A DNA stretch of 64,000 nucleotides from Piezodorus guildinii (taxonomy: Eukaryota > Arthropoda > Insecta > Hemiptera > Pentatomidae): assembly GCA_023052935.1 (NCBI GenBank), contig CM041297.1, positions 112,645,563-112,709,562 of the forward strand, in the 5' to 3' direction. How positions within the stretch are numbered: the first letter of the stretch is position 1; each line of letters starts with the position of its first letter. Position numbers and translations under genes: made by a program. Below, one piece after another: positions 20,216-63,532 of the stretch. The notes below the pieces were generated by a model that did not search any database, had not been told where the DNA came from, and saw only the letters and a program-made list of their open reading frames with translations.

Positions 20216-21349
20216 TTTGTATCGAAAGACCTTTTTGAAAAAACAAAAACCTGCATGCCATCTTAGCACATATATAAATAAAACTCGTATGTAATGAATA
20301 CCATAAGCAGGGTGTTTACATCTATAATGACTCGTCTTTATGAATAAGCCCTAACGGTACACCGACCAACAATATTCTGCCGTTTCCATATGATCTTGCC
20401 ATTATTCCACTGTGCTTCCCTCGAGCCCTCCGTTTGCCTTTGATGTGGTTGGCACAATGCCCTGCGAAGACCTTGAAGCTCTTCTTTGTGGTCCTTCTCC
20501 TTGCTCAGGATCGATCCTCACGCACAGAGGATGGATGAACCATGACGTGTCGCTAACAACCAATCGTGTGAGAGCTACGGTTCCTCATCCGGGGCTAACA
20601 ACACCCGAGGTTCGTGACCGCTTAGAGTCGTTATTTCTTCTGAATTAGCCGAACGCTTTATATTTATTTCCCGTGTAATGTAAACATATGTAGGCGGGAC
20701 TCTTTTTCTGTATACCCTTCAACTTTACATCAGCAAGGAGGAAAACGTACTTCAGGTGTAAATAAATTCTTATTTACTCAATCTATTGATTCTATAATCA
20801 AATTTAGGATACAAGTTTATAAGAACTTCCAGTTTATATCTAAATAGCTGAAAATTATTACACAGTGGTTTATTATTTCCAAATAACTATATTATGGTAT
20901 AACTGTTTATTTAGCTGTTGATAGGCGATTTACTAATATGAAAAGCAATAATTAAAAGGAAATGTCATAACACCACTGCTAATTTTTAAGACGCTACATC
21001 TCTGCTAGATTTGAACCAATTTCAATGATTTTTTTTTTTTCATTCTGTAGAAAATTTAATTATCTATGAAATAGCACTAAAAGCACATCTTTAACAGGGA
21101 ATCACATCTCCTATAAGCTGTAGCTAGAATAATTAAGATTTTTTTTTCTCTTGATAATATTTTCGATTTCCTCTATCTTCAATAATGACAGATTTTAGAT
21201 GTACTTACATTCAATAGGATTTGTGACTTAAATATAACAGATTAACTTTTGTTTTTGTTATTTTGTTTATCGCACTTTACTGATTCTAAAACTCTACACA
21301 AAATTTTCTGTTAAAAAAAAAAAAAGAATTATGGCCGTATTTGTTGAAA
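20216..21349. other. Unassigned, with a GC-richer island at 20340-20660
   Basis: The island holds a 78-codon open frame (20412-20648) with no recognisable motif, probably chance in unlabelled repeat sequence. The rest is AT-rich. Confidence 0.35.
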
Positions 21350-21484
21350 TTTTTTTTACTTTTTTTTACTATATATAGTAAGGGGAAGTATTGCGATCGT
21401 GAAAATTTTCGAATTCCAGTTTTCAACAGAAATACACCTTTTAGGGTCCCCTGAGTCCAAATAACCAAGTCCCGCAAAAAGGTC

Positions 21485-21573
<89 letters not shown>

Positions 21574-22166
21574 TTTCGTCCCGGGCGAAAACGTTAAGGC
21601 CTATGAAACTGAAATTTCATATTTAAGACAACTATACGCCCGAGACGTGACAAAACTTTTCTCATCAAAATGAGCTTACCAGAAGAGGCACTTTATACCA
21701 TGCATTTTGCACCTTTTTTCGATTTTCTCGAAAACGGTTCCGACGATTTTGATTAAACTCGCTATATCGATGTAAAATTTAATGGGCTTTAATATCATGT
21801 AGGTTTTATTTGGATGAAAATGGTCTGACAGGGCTTAAATGCCGATATTTTAAATTTTCTTCCCCTAAAGTACCTTTAATTTTGTAGATTCAATAATAAT
21901 AAATATATTATCTTGTTAACAGAAAAGTTTTTTAAAAGTTTATTAAATTAAAAGTTAATAGAGAGTGATGAAATGAACATAAAACTAACTGATTATTTTA
22001 GATAATAATATAATGGATTTTTTAATGAAACACATGTTTCTCTAGAAATTCAATTTAATGAATTCCTTAATAGTTTCACGTATTTTGATCTCTAACTGTT
22101 TTTGAAAATTCTTTCATTGATTTTAAAAATGGAGGTAAGTGAAAGTCGTATGTTGCCCGCACCAGT
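21350..22166 (-). mobile_element. HINE-like dispersed repeat, copy 4, near full length
   Basis: On the minus strand it runs from the terminal CTGGTGCGGGCAACATACGA with CTTTCACTTACCTCC to the hairpin end near 21350 (TTACTATATATAGTAAGGGG). It contains an expanded (GT)n. One of the best copies for building a consensus. Confidence 0.85.
21484..21571. repeat. (GT)n microsatellite inside the HINE-like repeat
   Basis: About 86 bp of GT with one CT interruption, at the same internal position as the (GT)n in copy 8 (29996-30099) and the short CACACA in copy 1. Confidence 0.93.
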
Positions 22167-22798
22167 TTTTTTTTTTTTTTTGATTTATCGCGCTTTACTG
22201 ATTCTAAAACTGTATACATATTTTTCTACATCTTTAAAAATAACTGATTCATGGGCAAAATTTTAATTTTTATCTTTTCTTTTTTCTCTTTTTTATTATC
22301 ATTCGCAGTTTTTGTTAAAAAAACACTCATAATTTTTTTGTATATCTTCAAAAATAACTGAGTTTTTAAATTGAATCAATTTTAATCTGCCGCCATTTAA
22401 AAAATAACTTGCCGGTATCGACGATTAAATGCTAGGATCATTGTTACATGCCCTAGTATCTTTCTGGCGAATTTCAAACAATGTAGTTTCGGATAAATGC
22501 CGTTAATTGAATTAAATCATGAACACCCAAAAAAAAAAAAAATATATATTAATATTTGCACAACTTTGACTCATATTTCACTACCTAAAGAATTTGTTGT
22601 TATCATACCCTATAAAGGGTGGAAAGACAAGATTATCTACTATATGAAAAACTTGTAATATACATGTATTTCTGAATCACTTCCAACAAGAAGAGGAAGA
22701 TCATGTTTACAAAGATGCCAGACTTAAGTAGTAAGCGGGACGCATGGCCAAACAGCCAAGAGTGGCTAAATACTAAATTTATAAATTATAGTATAACG
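22167..22798. other. Unassigned AT-rich sequence
   Basis: 22190-22300 repeats part of 21270-21320 (GCGCTTTACTGATTCTAAAAC), suggesting the HINE copy 4 insertion is flanked by duplicated or related sequence. No genes. Confidence 0.35.
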
Positions 22799-23121
22799 TT
22801 CAAGTACCTATATATGACATATATAGTAAGAGAAAGTATTGCGAATTTTCGAATTCCAGTTTTAAACGAAAATACACGTTTTAGGGTCCCCTGAGTCCAA
22901 AAACCCAAGTCCCAAAAAAAAGTCTGTGTATGAGGTAAGTTTAGCAGGAAAACAGAGAGTCGTACGAAACTGAAATTTTATATGAAGGACAACTATGCGC
23001 CCGAGATGTTAGAGCAGCTTTTTCACTAAAATGCGCTGACCGGAAGTGCTACTTTACACCATGAATTTTGCAATTTTTAACGATTTTCTCAAAAATCGTG
23101 TCGTGTGTTGCGCGAACTAGA
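22799..23121 (-). mobile_element. HINE-like dispersed repeat, copy 5, internally deleted
   Basis: Both ends are present (hairpin end near 22810; TCGTGTGTTGCGCGAACTAG at 23120), but the middle, from the ACGATTTTCTC block to the other terminus, is missing. Confidence 0.8.
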
Positions 23122-23160
23122 TTTTTTTACAACTTATTAGCAAGCCACAGATCTACTCTA

Positions 23161-23305
23161 GGGGTACTCACTACGTTTGCTATAGCATGCTATTTGTGCT
23201 ATTGTGCTAAACCCATTAATTTTATACAGGAAATAACTGTAGAAACTCGACGGGTTTAGCAAAATAACACAAATAGCATGCTATAGCAAACGTAGTGATT
23301 ACCCC
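23161..23305. mobile_element. 145-bp MITE with 50-bp inverted ends
   Basis: Arms 23161-23213 and 23252-23305 are near-perfect inverted copies (GGGGTACTCACTACGTTTGC... and its reverse). The spacer is under 40 bp. TA lies directly outside each end (23159-23160 and 23306-23307), as for Tc1/mariner-type elements. It has no coding capacity. Confidence 0.85.
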
Positions 23306-23307
23306 TA

Positions 23308-23945
23308 TTATAGAACCACAGTTGGAAAAATAAATAGCTTATAATTCCGTTCTCTATCGATTAGGCGACGCCGCTCCCATAAAACTGAAATATTATTGTA
23401 GAAATATAAGAGATTAGAAAATCTTCAACAAAATCGCTATTAATCAATAATTGTTAATGATAATTTTAATCTTAGTTTTGGAGTCCACGCTAAAATATAG
23501 CAAACATATTTTCAAAGATGTATATTCATCAGAAATATTTATAATGTGGCCAAAAAAATCCAATTTTTCATATATTAGCATCAATAATATCACTCTAAAA
23601 TACAAATATAGCAAAATACATTTTATAAATGAATTTTTAGGTAAAGGGAAATGTGGGAGCTTTAATTTTATTTTTTTACATCGAAGGGTGCTTGAGTATT
23701 TATTTTTCGGTCAAAGGTTGCCTGTCATTGAAAGGAAGAAAAAACATTTAAATAAATTGAGTTATCTTTCTCCAACATTTTCTTGATTGAAATCTATCAA
23801 AAAGAAGGTCGTTGAATTCGCCTTTACTGAGTACATTTTATTAAATTCAACTATTTTTAAAAATAAAAGGATCTTACAACTACTTATTGAAATAAGATTA
23901 TGTATTTTTAAGAGATGTATTTTAATACATGTTTTTTTTTTTTTA
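23308..23945. other. Unassigned AT-rich sequence with a 111-codon open frame
   Basis: An open frame at 23451-23786 has AT-driven codon content and no recognisable motif. I do not call a gene. Confidence 0.3.
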
Positions 23946-24300
23946 ATTTGTTCTCAGTACTCTGGTGAGGTCTCATGTGTCCCATTTGTAGGACAAGTTT
24001 AAGTTGCTCTTTGTCCATTCGCTGACAATATGCATTTACCATAGTCTTTTAGCGTCCTCTCTACTTCCATAGCCTCCTGCAATTTAAATCTTCATTCCAC
24101 TCACTTAGAGCAAGATGGCGCCATTCTGAACAGTAAATTCCTACTCGTAAACTAAAACTTTTGATTTTTCCTTCCTTATCCGCTCCTCTACTTTCTAGAA
24201 TTATCTACCAGCTTATATCCGCCAGGCTGCATTTCTCTCCTCATTCAAAACCCATCTTCTCCAAAATCTTTTTTATCCAAAAAGACGCTTAACCATTGCG
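23946..24300 (+). mobile_element. LINE-G 3' coding fragment, copy 1
   Basis: In mixed frames: the CTCAGTACTC block, the CTTCATTCCACTCACTTAGA block and TCCTTATCCGCTCCTCTA...TTATATCCGCCAGGCTGC. These match copy 2 at 24525 and the minus-strand copy at 46590-47640. 5'-truncated and frameshifted. Confidence 0.65.
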
Positions 24301-24435
24301 ATATTTATATTCTTGACACATGATATAAAAGAGGAGAAATATCAGTTCATTATCTATATTAATACTCCGTTATCTATTAATTTTTTTTTAATTTTGTTCA
24401 ACAAAAAATTGTTTTAATTTTATTTATATGTACCT

Positions 24436-24437
<2 letters not shown>

Positions 24438-24509
<72 letters not shown>
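24438..24509. repeat. (AT)n microsatellite
   Basis: About 72 bp of AT dinucleotides separating two LINE-G 3' fragments. Confidence 0.93.
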
Positions 24510-24512
<3 letters not shown>

Positions 24513-24524
24513 AGATTTTTCCTC

Positions 24525-24960
24525 AGTACTCCGAAGAGGTCTCATTTAACCCATTTTTACGGCGAGTTAAAGTGGCTCCTCCCCCCAATCCGCAGACAAT
24601 ATTTCCTAGGATCATACCTTTACCAAATCATCAACTCTCAACACCCTCCATACATCCACAGTCTCCTACAATTTAAATCCTCAGTCCACTCACTTGAAAC
24701 AAGATCACGACATTCAGACCTTTATTTTCCTACCCATAGGACTAAAACTTTTGATCGTTCCTTCCTTGTCCGCTCCTCTAATTTCTGGAATTCTCTACCT
24801 ACTCATATCCGCCATGCTGCTTCCCTCTCCTCATTCAAATCCCAACTTTTCCAATACCTTTTATTATCCCAAAAAGACGCTTAGAAACTGTAACATTTAT
24901 ATTTCTGACATCACACTTTGAATGAAGAATAATTGTGTTCATTGTCTATATTTAAATGCT
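24525..24960 (+). mobile_element. LINE-G 3' coding fragment, copy 2
   Basis: Repeats the structure of 23946-24300 with better preservation. Across frames the end of the Jockey/CR1-type RT protein can be read (SRHSDLYFPTHRTKTFDRSF, then RSSNFWNSLPTHIRHAASLS and FKSQLFQYLLLSQKDA). It stops near 24880 and is followed by AT-rich 3' UTR. Confidence 0.7.
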
Positions 24961-25212
24961 GTTATCTATTAATTAATTTTTAATTCCGTTCAACAAAATA
25001 CTTTCTAAGAATTGTTTTTATTTTTATTTTATCATTGTATTTATTTTTTTGGATATATGTGTGTATATGTGTTTATGATATGCACACATATATTAACCCA
25101 TAATTGTAATTATTTATTAATTATGTTCCTTCTGTCTGTTGGATAGACATGTAGAAAGGTAAAGGTCAGATTGTCGCGATCTAGTTTCAAGACAGTGGAT
25201 TGAGGATTTAAA

Positions 25213-25557
25213 TTAAAGGAGACTGTGGATGTAGGAAGGATGCTGGGAGTTAATAGTTTGGTAGATAATAAATTCAATATGAGGATGATCGGATGGGGTT
25301 GAGACATCTAGGATACGGGATTTTAGACTATTAGGTACATAGAGACCGACGCCTCCGCCAGTGCGGCCTAAACGGTCATGACGTAAGAAGGAGTGGTCGG
25401 GTAAGGAAATAGAAGAGGAGGGAATGTAGGGTTTTAGCAAAGTTTCTGATACTGCAATTATATGGTAAATGTTCTGGGTAAAGTATTGAAGAAATTCATC
25501 ATAATGAGCGGGTAAGGATTGGGAGTTGACGTGGCAGATATTTAGGATACTAGTCAT
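25213..25557 (-). pseudogene. LINE-H ORF2: endonuclease N-terminus joined to 3' end
   Basis: Starts MTSILNICHVNSQSLPAH, the first block of an apurinic-type endonuclease with its conserved Asn. It continues with HIIAVSETLLKPYI (catalytic Glu region) and FLRHDRLGRTGGGVGLYV. After about residue 95 it changes to IYQTINSQHPSYIHSLL, the C-terminal end of the protein. The fusion keeps the frame open but lacks RT. Confidence 0.8.
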
Positions 25558-25993
25558 AGGAACGAGATGGAGAAAAACACTGATGGTAGGAAGACGAAAT
25601 AGCTAGATTTTGGTTAAATTTAAAGATTAGAAGAAAATAAATACAAAATGAAACAATCAAAAGTGTTGAGTGAAGAATACTTGAAAAATGAAATAAATAA
25701 TGACTAGTGAAGAAAATAAAAATTGTATAAAAGTAAAAATATACCGTGACATTAAACATTAAACTCAGTAAATTACATATGGAGTCCGTTCATATCCAGA
25801 GGGTAGAGGGTAGCCAGGACGTCAGCCGAAGACCTCTAGGTCCTGCGCTCGGTCAATGAAGACCACGGGATGTCCGTCGTCTTTACGACAGCGAACTCTG
25901 CCGCTGAAAACCAAACATATTTTAGTTTTCCTGGCGATCTCTTCTGTCGGGCGAGCCAGTAAAGGTGTCTGTTTCCTGGAGACATTTCCTCAC

Positions 25994-26428
25994 TTAGGTA
26001 TATACGGTGGCAATCATTGGATTCCCACCCGATATCCAGCGTAGTAAATCCCTTTTGACCTTCCTTTGCTTCACCAGCTCGTCCCTCGTGATTTGCCTGA
26101 CGAAACGGACAACGACAGGAGGTGTTCTATCGTCACCCGGCTTCGATCTACTTCGTACCACCGTGTCTAGGTCCTCGGGAGAAATCTTCATACCTAGGCC
26201 CGCCGCTACACTGGTATGGCCGCTTCACACCAGGGCCGCAGGAGTTTCGCCCGGGCGGACCGGGATACCCCGAATTTCCAGAGACCTACGAAGTAGGCCC
26301 TGCTCGGCCTTATTAAGACGGACCTCGAGTTCACCTACTTTATTTTTTAAAGTCTTATTTTCTAGAGAGAGCTCTTCGATGTATTTTGCCTGGTCTTCTA
26401 GATGACTTTCAATTTTGGAGAGCCTCAT
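25994..26428 (-). pseudogene. LINE-H ORF1 coiled coil and FP-like domain
   Basis: 26428-26225 is a coiled coil (LSKIESHLEDQAKYIEELSL, ENKTLKNKVGELEVRL) ending in SLEIRGIPVRPGET. After a frame change the domain continues at 26191 (ISPEDLDTVVRSRSK, PPVVVRFVRQITRDELVK). This is the pattern of the Baculo_FP/L1-ORF1-like nucleic-acid-binding domain found in ORF1 of many CR1/Jockey-type LINEs. Confidence 0.75.
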
Positions 26429-26598
26429 ATTTCATTCAAAACTAAGTTCTCCATATTTTTCTAGGGAACCGCGCATATTTTTAATTTTATCGTTGACCTG
26501 GGATCCTTGACTGGTCACTGCTGTCATTAGATCGGCCAAGGTTGGCATACCTGATTTCTGCTCACTGATCTTGGAAGGTGAAGAGGGTTTATCACTTG

Positions 26599-26781
26599 TT
26601 ATTTTATTTCTGGTTCACATTTGGGGGACAGCCATGCTTTTTTATTAATTCTTAGAGTTTCAATTTCTTTGTATTTCAAATTACAGTATTTGCCGTGATA
26701 AACAACACGGCATTTATTGCAATTTAAATTGTTTTTGTCGTCACGGGTGATGGCAGATTCGCACAATGAACACTGAACCAT
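26599..26781 (-). pseudogene. LINE-H ORF1 PHD-type zinc finger
   Basis: MVQCSLCESAITRDDKNNLN then CNKCRVVYHGKYCNL: a Cys-x2-Cys...Cys-x2-Cys...His-x3-Cys arrangement of a PHD finger; the final pair is degraded (LSPKCEPE). PHD fingers are known at the start of ORF1 in CR1/L2-type LINEs. Confidence 0.75.
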
Positions 26782-27015
26782 TTTTAAATTAAATTGAAAA
26801 AATAAAGTTATAAAAACAAATAGTACACACAGCAGAGATAATAAGGTAAACAGTAACAGGTGTTGCCGTCCTTAATACTTTCAAGGTTAGGGATTATTGG
26901 GCGAGCTAACCGCTGTATCTCAGTAAACAAATTAAATGAATTACTCTGGAGAGCACAAATGACGAGGGTATTAACGATGTTGACTGGGCGAAGGCTCGAG
27001 CCAGACTGATATAAT

Positions 27016-27025
27016 AATATATAAA

Positions 27026-27071
<46 letters not shown>
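27016..27071. repeat. (AT)n microsatellite
   Basis: AT dinucleotides just beyond the 5' end of LINE-H. Confidence 0.9.
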
Positions 27072-27074
<3 letters not shown>

Positions 27075-27466
27075 GCTAATAATAGTAATTAATTATGTTC
27101 CTTTCGTCTTTTAGTCAGAAATATTGTATATTTATAAATATAATAAACCAAAATCATTTATAGTAGACCTCTCTTCCAATTTTTCTTTAAATAATTCAAA
27201 CAAAATTTCTTGATTCCAGAACACAGTAAATTTGTTTCTACTATCAATAATAACCGAGTTATAAGGGAATCACGTCTCTTATAAGTAGTGGCTTCACAAC
27301 ATAACATTACTTTTTTTTTTCTCTTTGTTCATCGCGGTGTCATGATCTCGAAAATATTTTCGAGTTTTTAATAATAACCGAGTTTTGGTGGAATTTCATC
27401 TATATAATTCGTTCCTTGAATATATAGGTCAATTGATAAATGTTCAGAAACTTAAAATACTAAAAC
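27072..27466. other. Unassigned AT-rich sequence
   Basis: Some phrases (ATAACCGAGTT, ATCACGTCTCTTATAAG) recur weakly around 21060-21130, so an unlabelled old repeat is likely. Confidence 0.3.
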
Positions 27467-27932
27467 CTGGTGCGCGCAAAACACTATTTTTACTTAACTC
27501 TGTTGTTAAAATCAATTCAAGTATTTTTAAATACAGCTAGAGACGAAAAAAGTTACACCATTAATTACTTTTAGTTCGATAGAAACACGTATTTTACTAA
27601 ATACTCTATTATATTATCATCAACAAATTTGTGTATAAGAAAATATTTTTTCTAAAATCTTAGCTTTGCAACGGTATTATGTGTCTAATCACCATTCTTA
27701 TGTCCAAGAAACCCAAAATTACATAGAAAAATGTATTTGCTTTTTTCTCCTTCAGTTAGATATCGAATTCGCTCAACTACTATGTTTTTCTAGTTTTTTA
27801 TCAATGCTAACAAGATAATATATTTAATTTTCAATATTCAATCTAGAAAATTATAGGTACATAATATGAAGATATTTTAAAATATCAGAATTTCAACCCC
27901 GTTGGACTCTTTCAATCAGAATTAAACCAGTA
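27467..27932 (+). mobile_element. HINE-like dispersed repeat, copy 6, 3'-truncated
   Basis: Starts CTGGTGCGCGCAAAACAC, runs through GCTTTGCAACGG and stops in the TCAGAATTAAACCAG block. Confidence 0.75.
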
Positions 27933-29436
27933 TATGTGTGTTAATATACACATACACATACATCTGTTAATGAATATTCAGATTTAGGTGGTTCTTGTCA
28001 TTGAAGTAATTGACTGAAAGTACCCGCAAATATATTTTGTTAGGAACTACTGCTACAAACAATAAATATATTTTATGGAATTTTGAGATGGGAAGATCTG
28101 GCGTCAAGAATTTTAAATCCTTAGTTATGCAAAATGTTATTGGTTAACATCCCATTAGAGGTTGAATGACGGTGTACTTTTAATTTTAATGACCTTCAAA
28201 GAAGTTCGTTAACACTCGAGCTTTGATTTAATTAATAATAAATTTCGGAAATTTGCATTAAATGCATCCTGCAACGGTGATGACAGCCAGATTAATAATA
28301 GGCTCATTAATACGCATAATATCTATATGATACTAATATATATTAACTCTAGCTCAGTCTGGTTAGGCCGCAGGTAGAAGAAAGAAGACTTCAGGAAAAC
28401 AATATGGTAAGCAAATAAACAGTTATAGAAAAGAATTAAAATGTTCCTTAGGTAGGTCAGTGCACTGTTTTAATAAAGCAGGATATTATCGTCATTGTAC
28501 ATCAGCATCGGTAATTAGAATAATCACTTGTAAATCTAAAAAAAAAAATTTTATTATTATTACAATTAATAAGTAAACTAACAAGAATAGGATCCCCAAC
28601 GTGTCTCACTGATTTTAATTAATATTTTTAAGATAAAAGTAGACGATGGACCCTGGAATCTGCAAAATATCAGGGGCCAACGCTCCCCAGAAGTCACGTG
28701 TAAATATCGGAAACTTTGAGAGGGAAAAACACAGTTTATTTAATATATCTGGTTCTGGTGAAGGCAGAAAAATGAGTTTGGTATCAAAATTTATCACAAA
28801 GTGGAAAAAAAAACAATAAAATATTCAACATTTATGCTTGCTAATTACCCTAAAAATTTAAATAATCTTGTTAAAACAGTACTTTTGATCATTTTTCTAA
28901 AAAAGTGTGTACAGGTTAAGATTTCTATTTAGGACAGAGGAACGCAGTATTTAAGAAAAATTATCAAAAGTACTGCTTGGACTACATTACTTATCTTTTT
29001 AGGGTTATTACTAAGTTTAAAATTTAAATAATTTAATGGCTTTTTTCTTTAATTATTCTGCTTTGAAATAGAGTAATTTGGACACCAAAATTATTTTTAT
29101 ACCCTTACTTGAGAGATATTAAATAAATTGTGTTTTTTGCTCTTAAACTTTCGTAAAACTAGAGACTTATTGGGAGCATTGGCCACTAATATAAATAAAA
29201 CAGATTTTTTACTTTCATTTACTTATATATGAAATATATAGTTATAGCTAGTCTTATGAATCATCTCATGGCTTCTCCTATTAAAACCCCAGCGAGCAAT
29301 CAGCTCGAGCTCACTCACTCAGCCATTGTTAGCCAGTAATTATGTTAGAACAGATCAATAGTTTTTATTTTACCGTATATATTTTCGTCATTCATAATAA
29401 ATCTTTTTAAAAAGTCTTTTGTGCGTTGAAGATCTT
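27933..29436. other. Unassigned sequence, no gene recognised
   Basis: 1.5 kb of mostly AT-rich sequence. 29280-29420 contains CCCCAGCGAGCAATCAGCTCGAG and a later AATAAAT and could be a decayed LTR, but no partner or ends were found. Confidence 0.3.
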
Positions 29437-29860
29437 TACTATATAGTAAGAAAAAGTATTGCTACCGTAAAAATTTTCTTCTTCCAACTTTCAAACGAAA
29501 TACTCGCTTTAGGGTACCCTGAGTCCAAACAAAGTCGCACGGGGAGGTCTATGTTTGTGCGGTGGGCCTAGAATTAAAAGGAAAAGTCGTACGGAACTAA
29601 AATTTTACATTTAAAAAAACTATGCGCCGAAGATGTAACCATTTTTCATAAAAATCGATTGAGCAAAAGTGCTACTTTATTTCAACTAAAAATGGAAAGA
29701 ACAAAAATTTATTTTTTTCTTCCGAACACATAAATATTAATAATATACCGTTGGAAAGCTAAAAATTGTACGATAAAATCTTACCTTAAATACAATGTAA
29801 TGGAGGGTAATGTTAGGTGACAAATAGAGTACAAACTAACCTGATTGTTGTGCATAACAA
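29437..29860 (-). mobile_element. HINE-like dispersed repeat, copy 7, degraded
   Basis: Same order of blocks as copy 8 (AGTATTGC, GGGTACCCTGAGTCC, GTCGTACGGAACT, ACCGTTGGAAAGC) but with deletions and without the (GT)n expansion. It lies head-to-tail with copy 8. Confidence 0.7.
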
Positions 29861-30012
29861 TTTTTACTTTCACTTACCTATATATGAAATATATTGTAAG
29901 GGAAAGTATTGCGATCGTGAAAATGTTCGAATTCCAGTTTTCGAAGGACATACACCATTTAGGGTCTTCTGAGTTCAAAAAGGTCTCTGTGTGTATGTAT
30001 GTGTGTGTGAGT

Positions 30013-30100
<88 letters not shown>

Positions 30101-30531
30101 TAACTCCCGGCCAAAAACGAAAAGTCATATAAAACTGAAATTTTATATTTAAGACAACTATACGTCCGAGGTGTTACAGACTCTTTTTCATCAAAATCTG
30201 CTGACCAGAAGATCTAATTTTTGTGTTTTTTGTACACAAGAATAGTAATATAGAAGTATATTATACTGTTTGATAGCTAAAGATTTTAGAAAAAATATTA
30301 TCTAATACATGGAAGTTTAACGGTTAATGGATAGTGATGAAAAGCCGATAAAACTAACTGATTGTTGTAGATAAAAATATAATAGATAATTTTATAATAC
30401 ACGTGTTTCAATTGAAATTCAAAATAACTAATTCTTTAACAATTTATTTGTATCCTTAAATGTATTTAAAAATTCTTAAATTGGTTTTAACATCGGAGGT
30501 AAGTGAAAGTCGTGTGTTGCACGCACCAGAT
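29861..30531 (-). mobile_element. HINE-like dispersed repeat, copy 8
   Basis: Both ends are well preserved: CTTTCACTTACCTATATATG with GTAAGGGAAAG at one end and GGAGGTAAGTGAAAGTCGTG to CGCACCAG at the other. The central body is partly deleted. Contains a long (GT)n. Confidence 0.85.
29996..30099. repeat. (GT)n microsatellite in copy 8
   Basis: About 100 bp of GT, close to uninterrupted. It opens spurious Val/Cys and His/Thr frames that should be ignored. Confidence 0.93.
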
Positions 30532-30532
30532 T

Positions 30533-31150
30533 TAGTAGTCTTTATAACCTGCCGAATCTGCGGTTGAGTTCTTTTCTTTTAAGATTTGTATGTGGGTTCC
30601 ATGTCAATCTTTTGTCTATTAAAAGCCAAGATACCGGACTTTGTCTGAGGAAGTAAGAGGGTATGGAATTGAAATTAGTCGTTGGACAGGATTTGCGTCG
30701 AAGGGTTAAGGTGACGTGTGTGTATTTGCTTTCGTTCACCTTAATTCGCCAAGCATTACACCATTCTTCGACAAGGGAAAGGTGCCTTTAGATTTTCAGG
30801 ATCGGAACCGGATGATAAAAGGGTGGTGTTATCAGCAAATGTTGACAGGAAGGTATTGGGATCGGTAAGAATATCTGCGGTGTAGAGGATTTAGAGGACG
30901 GCCAAGACGCCACACAATATAATGTTTGCAAAATTATGAACCACAGTGAACTCGGAAGGAGCGGTTTGATAGATAGGATCGGAGGACTAGGTATAAGGAT
31001 TAGGGTAAATGGGTTTTGAGATTAAAGAGCAATCCCGGGTGCAACACCCGGTCAAAAGCTTGAGCTTTGTCCAGAAAGTCACCCGAACAATACTCCTTGC
31101 ACTCAAGGACAGAGGAAAGGTGGTCCACAACTCGGAGTCCTTGCTGAACC
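30533..31150 (-). mobile_element. Jockey internal fragment
   Basis: Minus-strand blocks match the intact Jockey ORF2 from about 51630 to 52260: LECKEYCSG, QAFDRV, DKRLTWNPHT and KRKELNRRFGRL. There are frameshifts throughout and both ends are truncated; the right end lies ~70 bp before the first recognised FAR exon. Confidence 0.8.
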
Positions 31151-31218
31151 GTATTATTAAAAAAATAAATAAATAAACATTGCGTTACATTTTTTTCTTC
31201 TGTATTTATTTTTTTCAG

Positions 31219-63532
<32,314 letters not shown>

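Larger units (their letters stand above)
25100..27005 (-). mobile_element. LINE-H, internally deleted, with PHD-finger ORF1
   Basis: Minus-strand order: 5' UTR (27005-26785), ORF1 with PHD finger (26781-26599), coiled coil and an FP/L1-ORF1-like C-terminal domain (26428-25994), the start of ORF2 with the AP-endonuclease (25557-25260), then at once the last ~50 codons of the LINE protein and 3' UTR (25260-25100). The rest of the endonuclease and the whole RT are missing. The 3' end (SRQSDLYLSTC) is of the LINE-G type, so LINE-G and LINE-H may be one family. Confidence 0.78.

Noticed and set aside
20412..20648. 78-codon frame in a GC-rich island
   Set aside because: No recognisable domain, no splice context and no homologous copy in the window.
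23451..23786. 111-codon open frame as a host gene
   Set aside because: AT-driven codon content, no motif and no splice or promoter context.
29845..30132. Open frames rich in Val-Cys or His-Thr over 29874-30132
   Set aside because: They are translations of the (GT)n microsatellite in both strands, not proteins.
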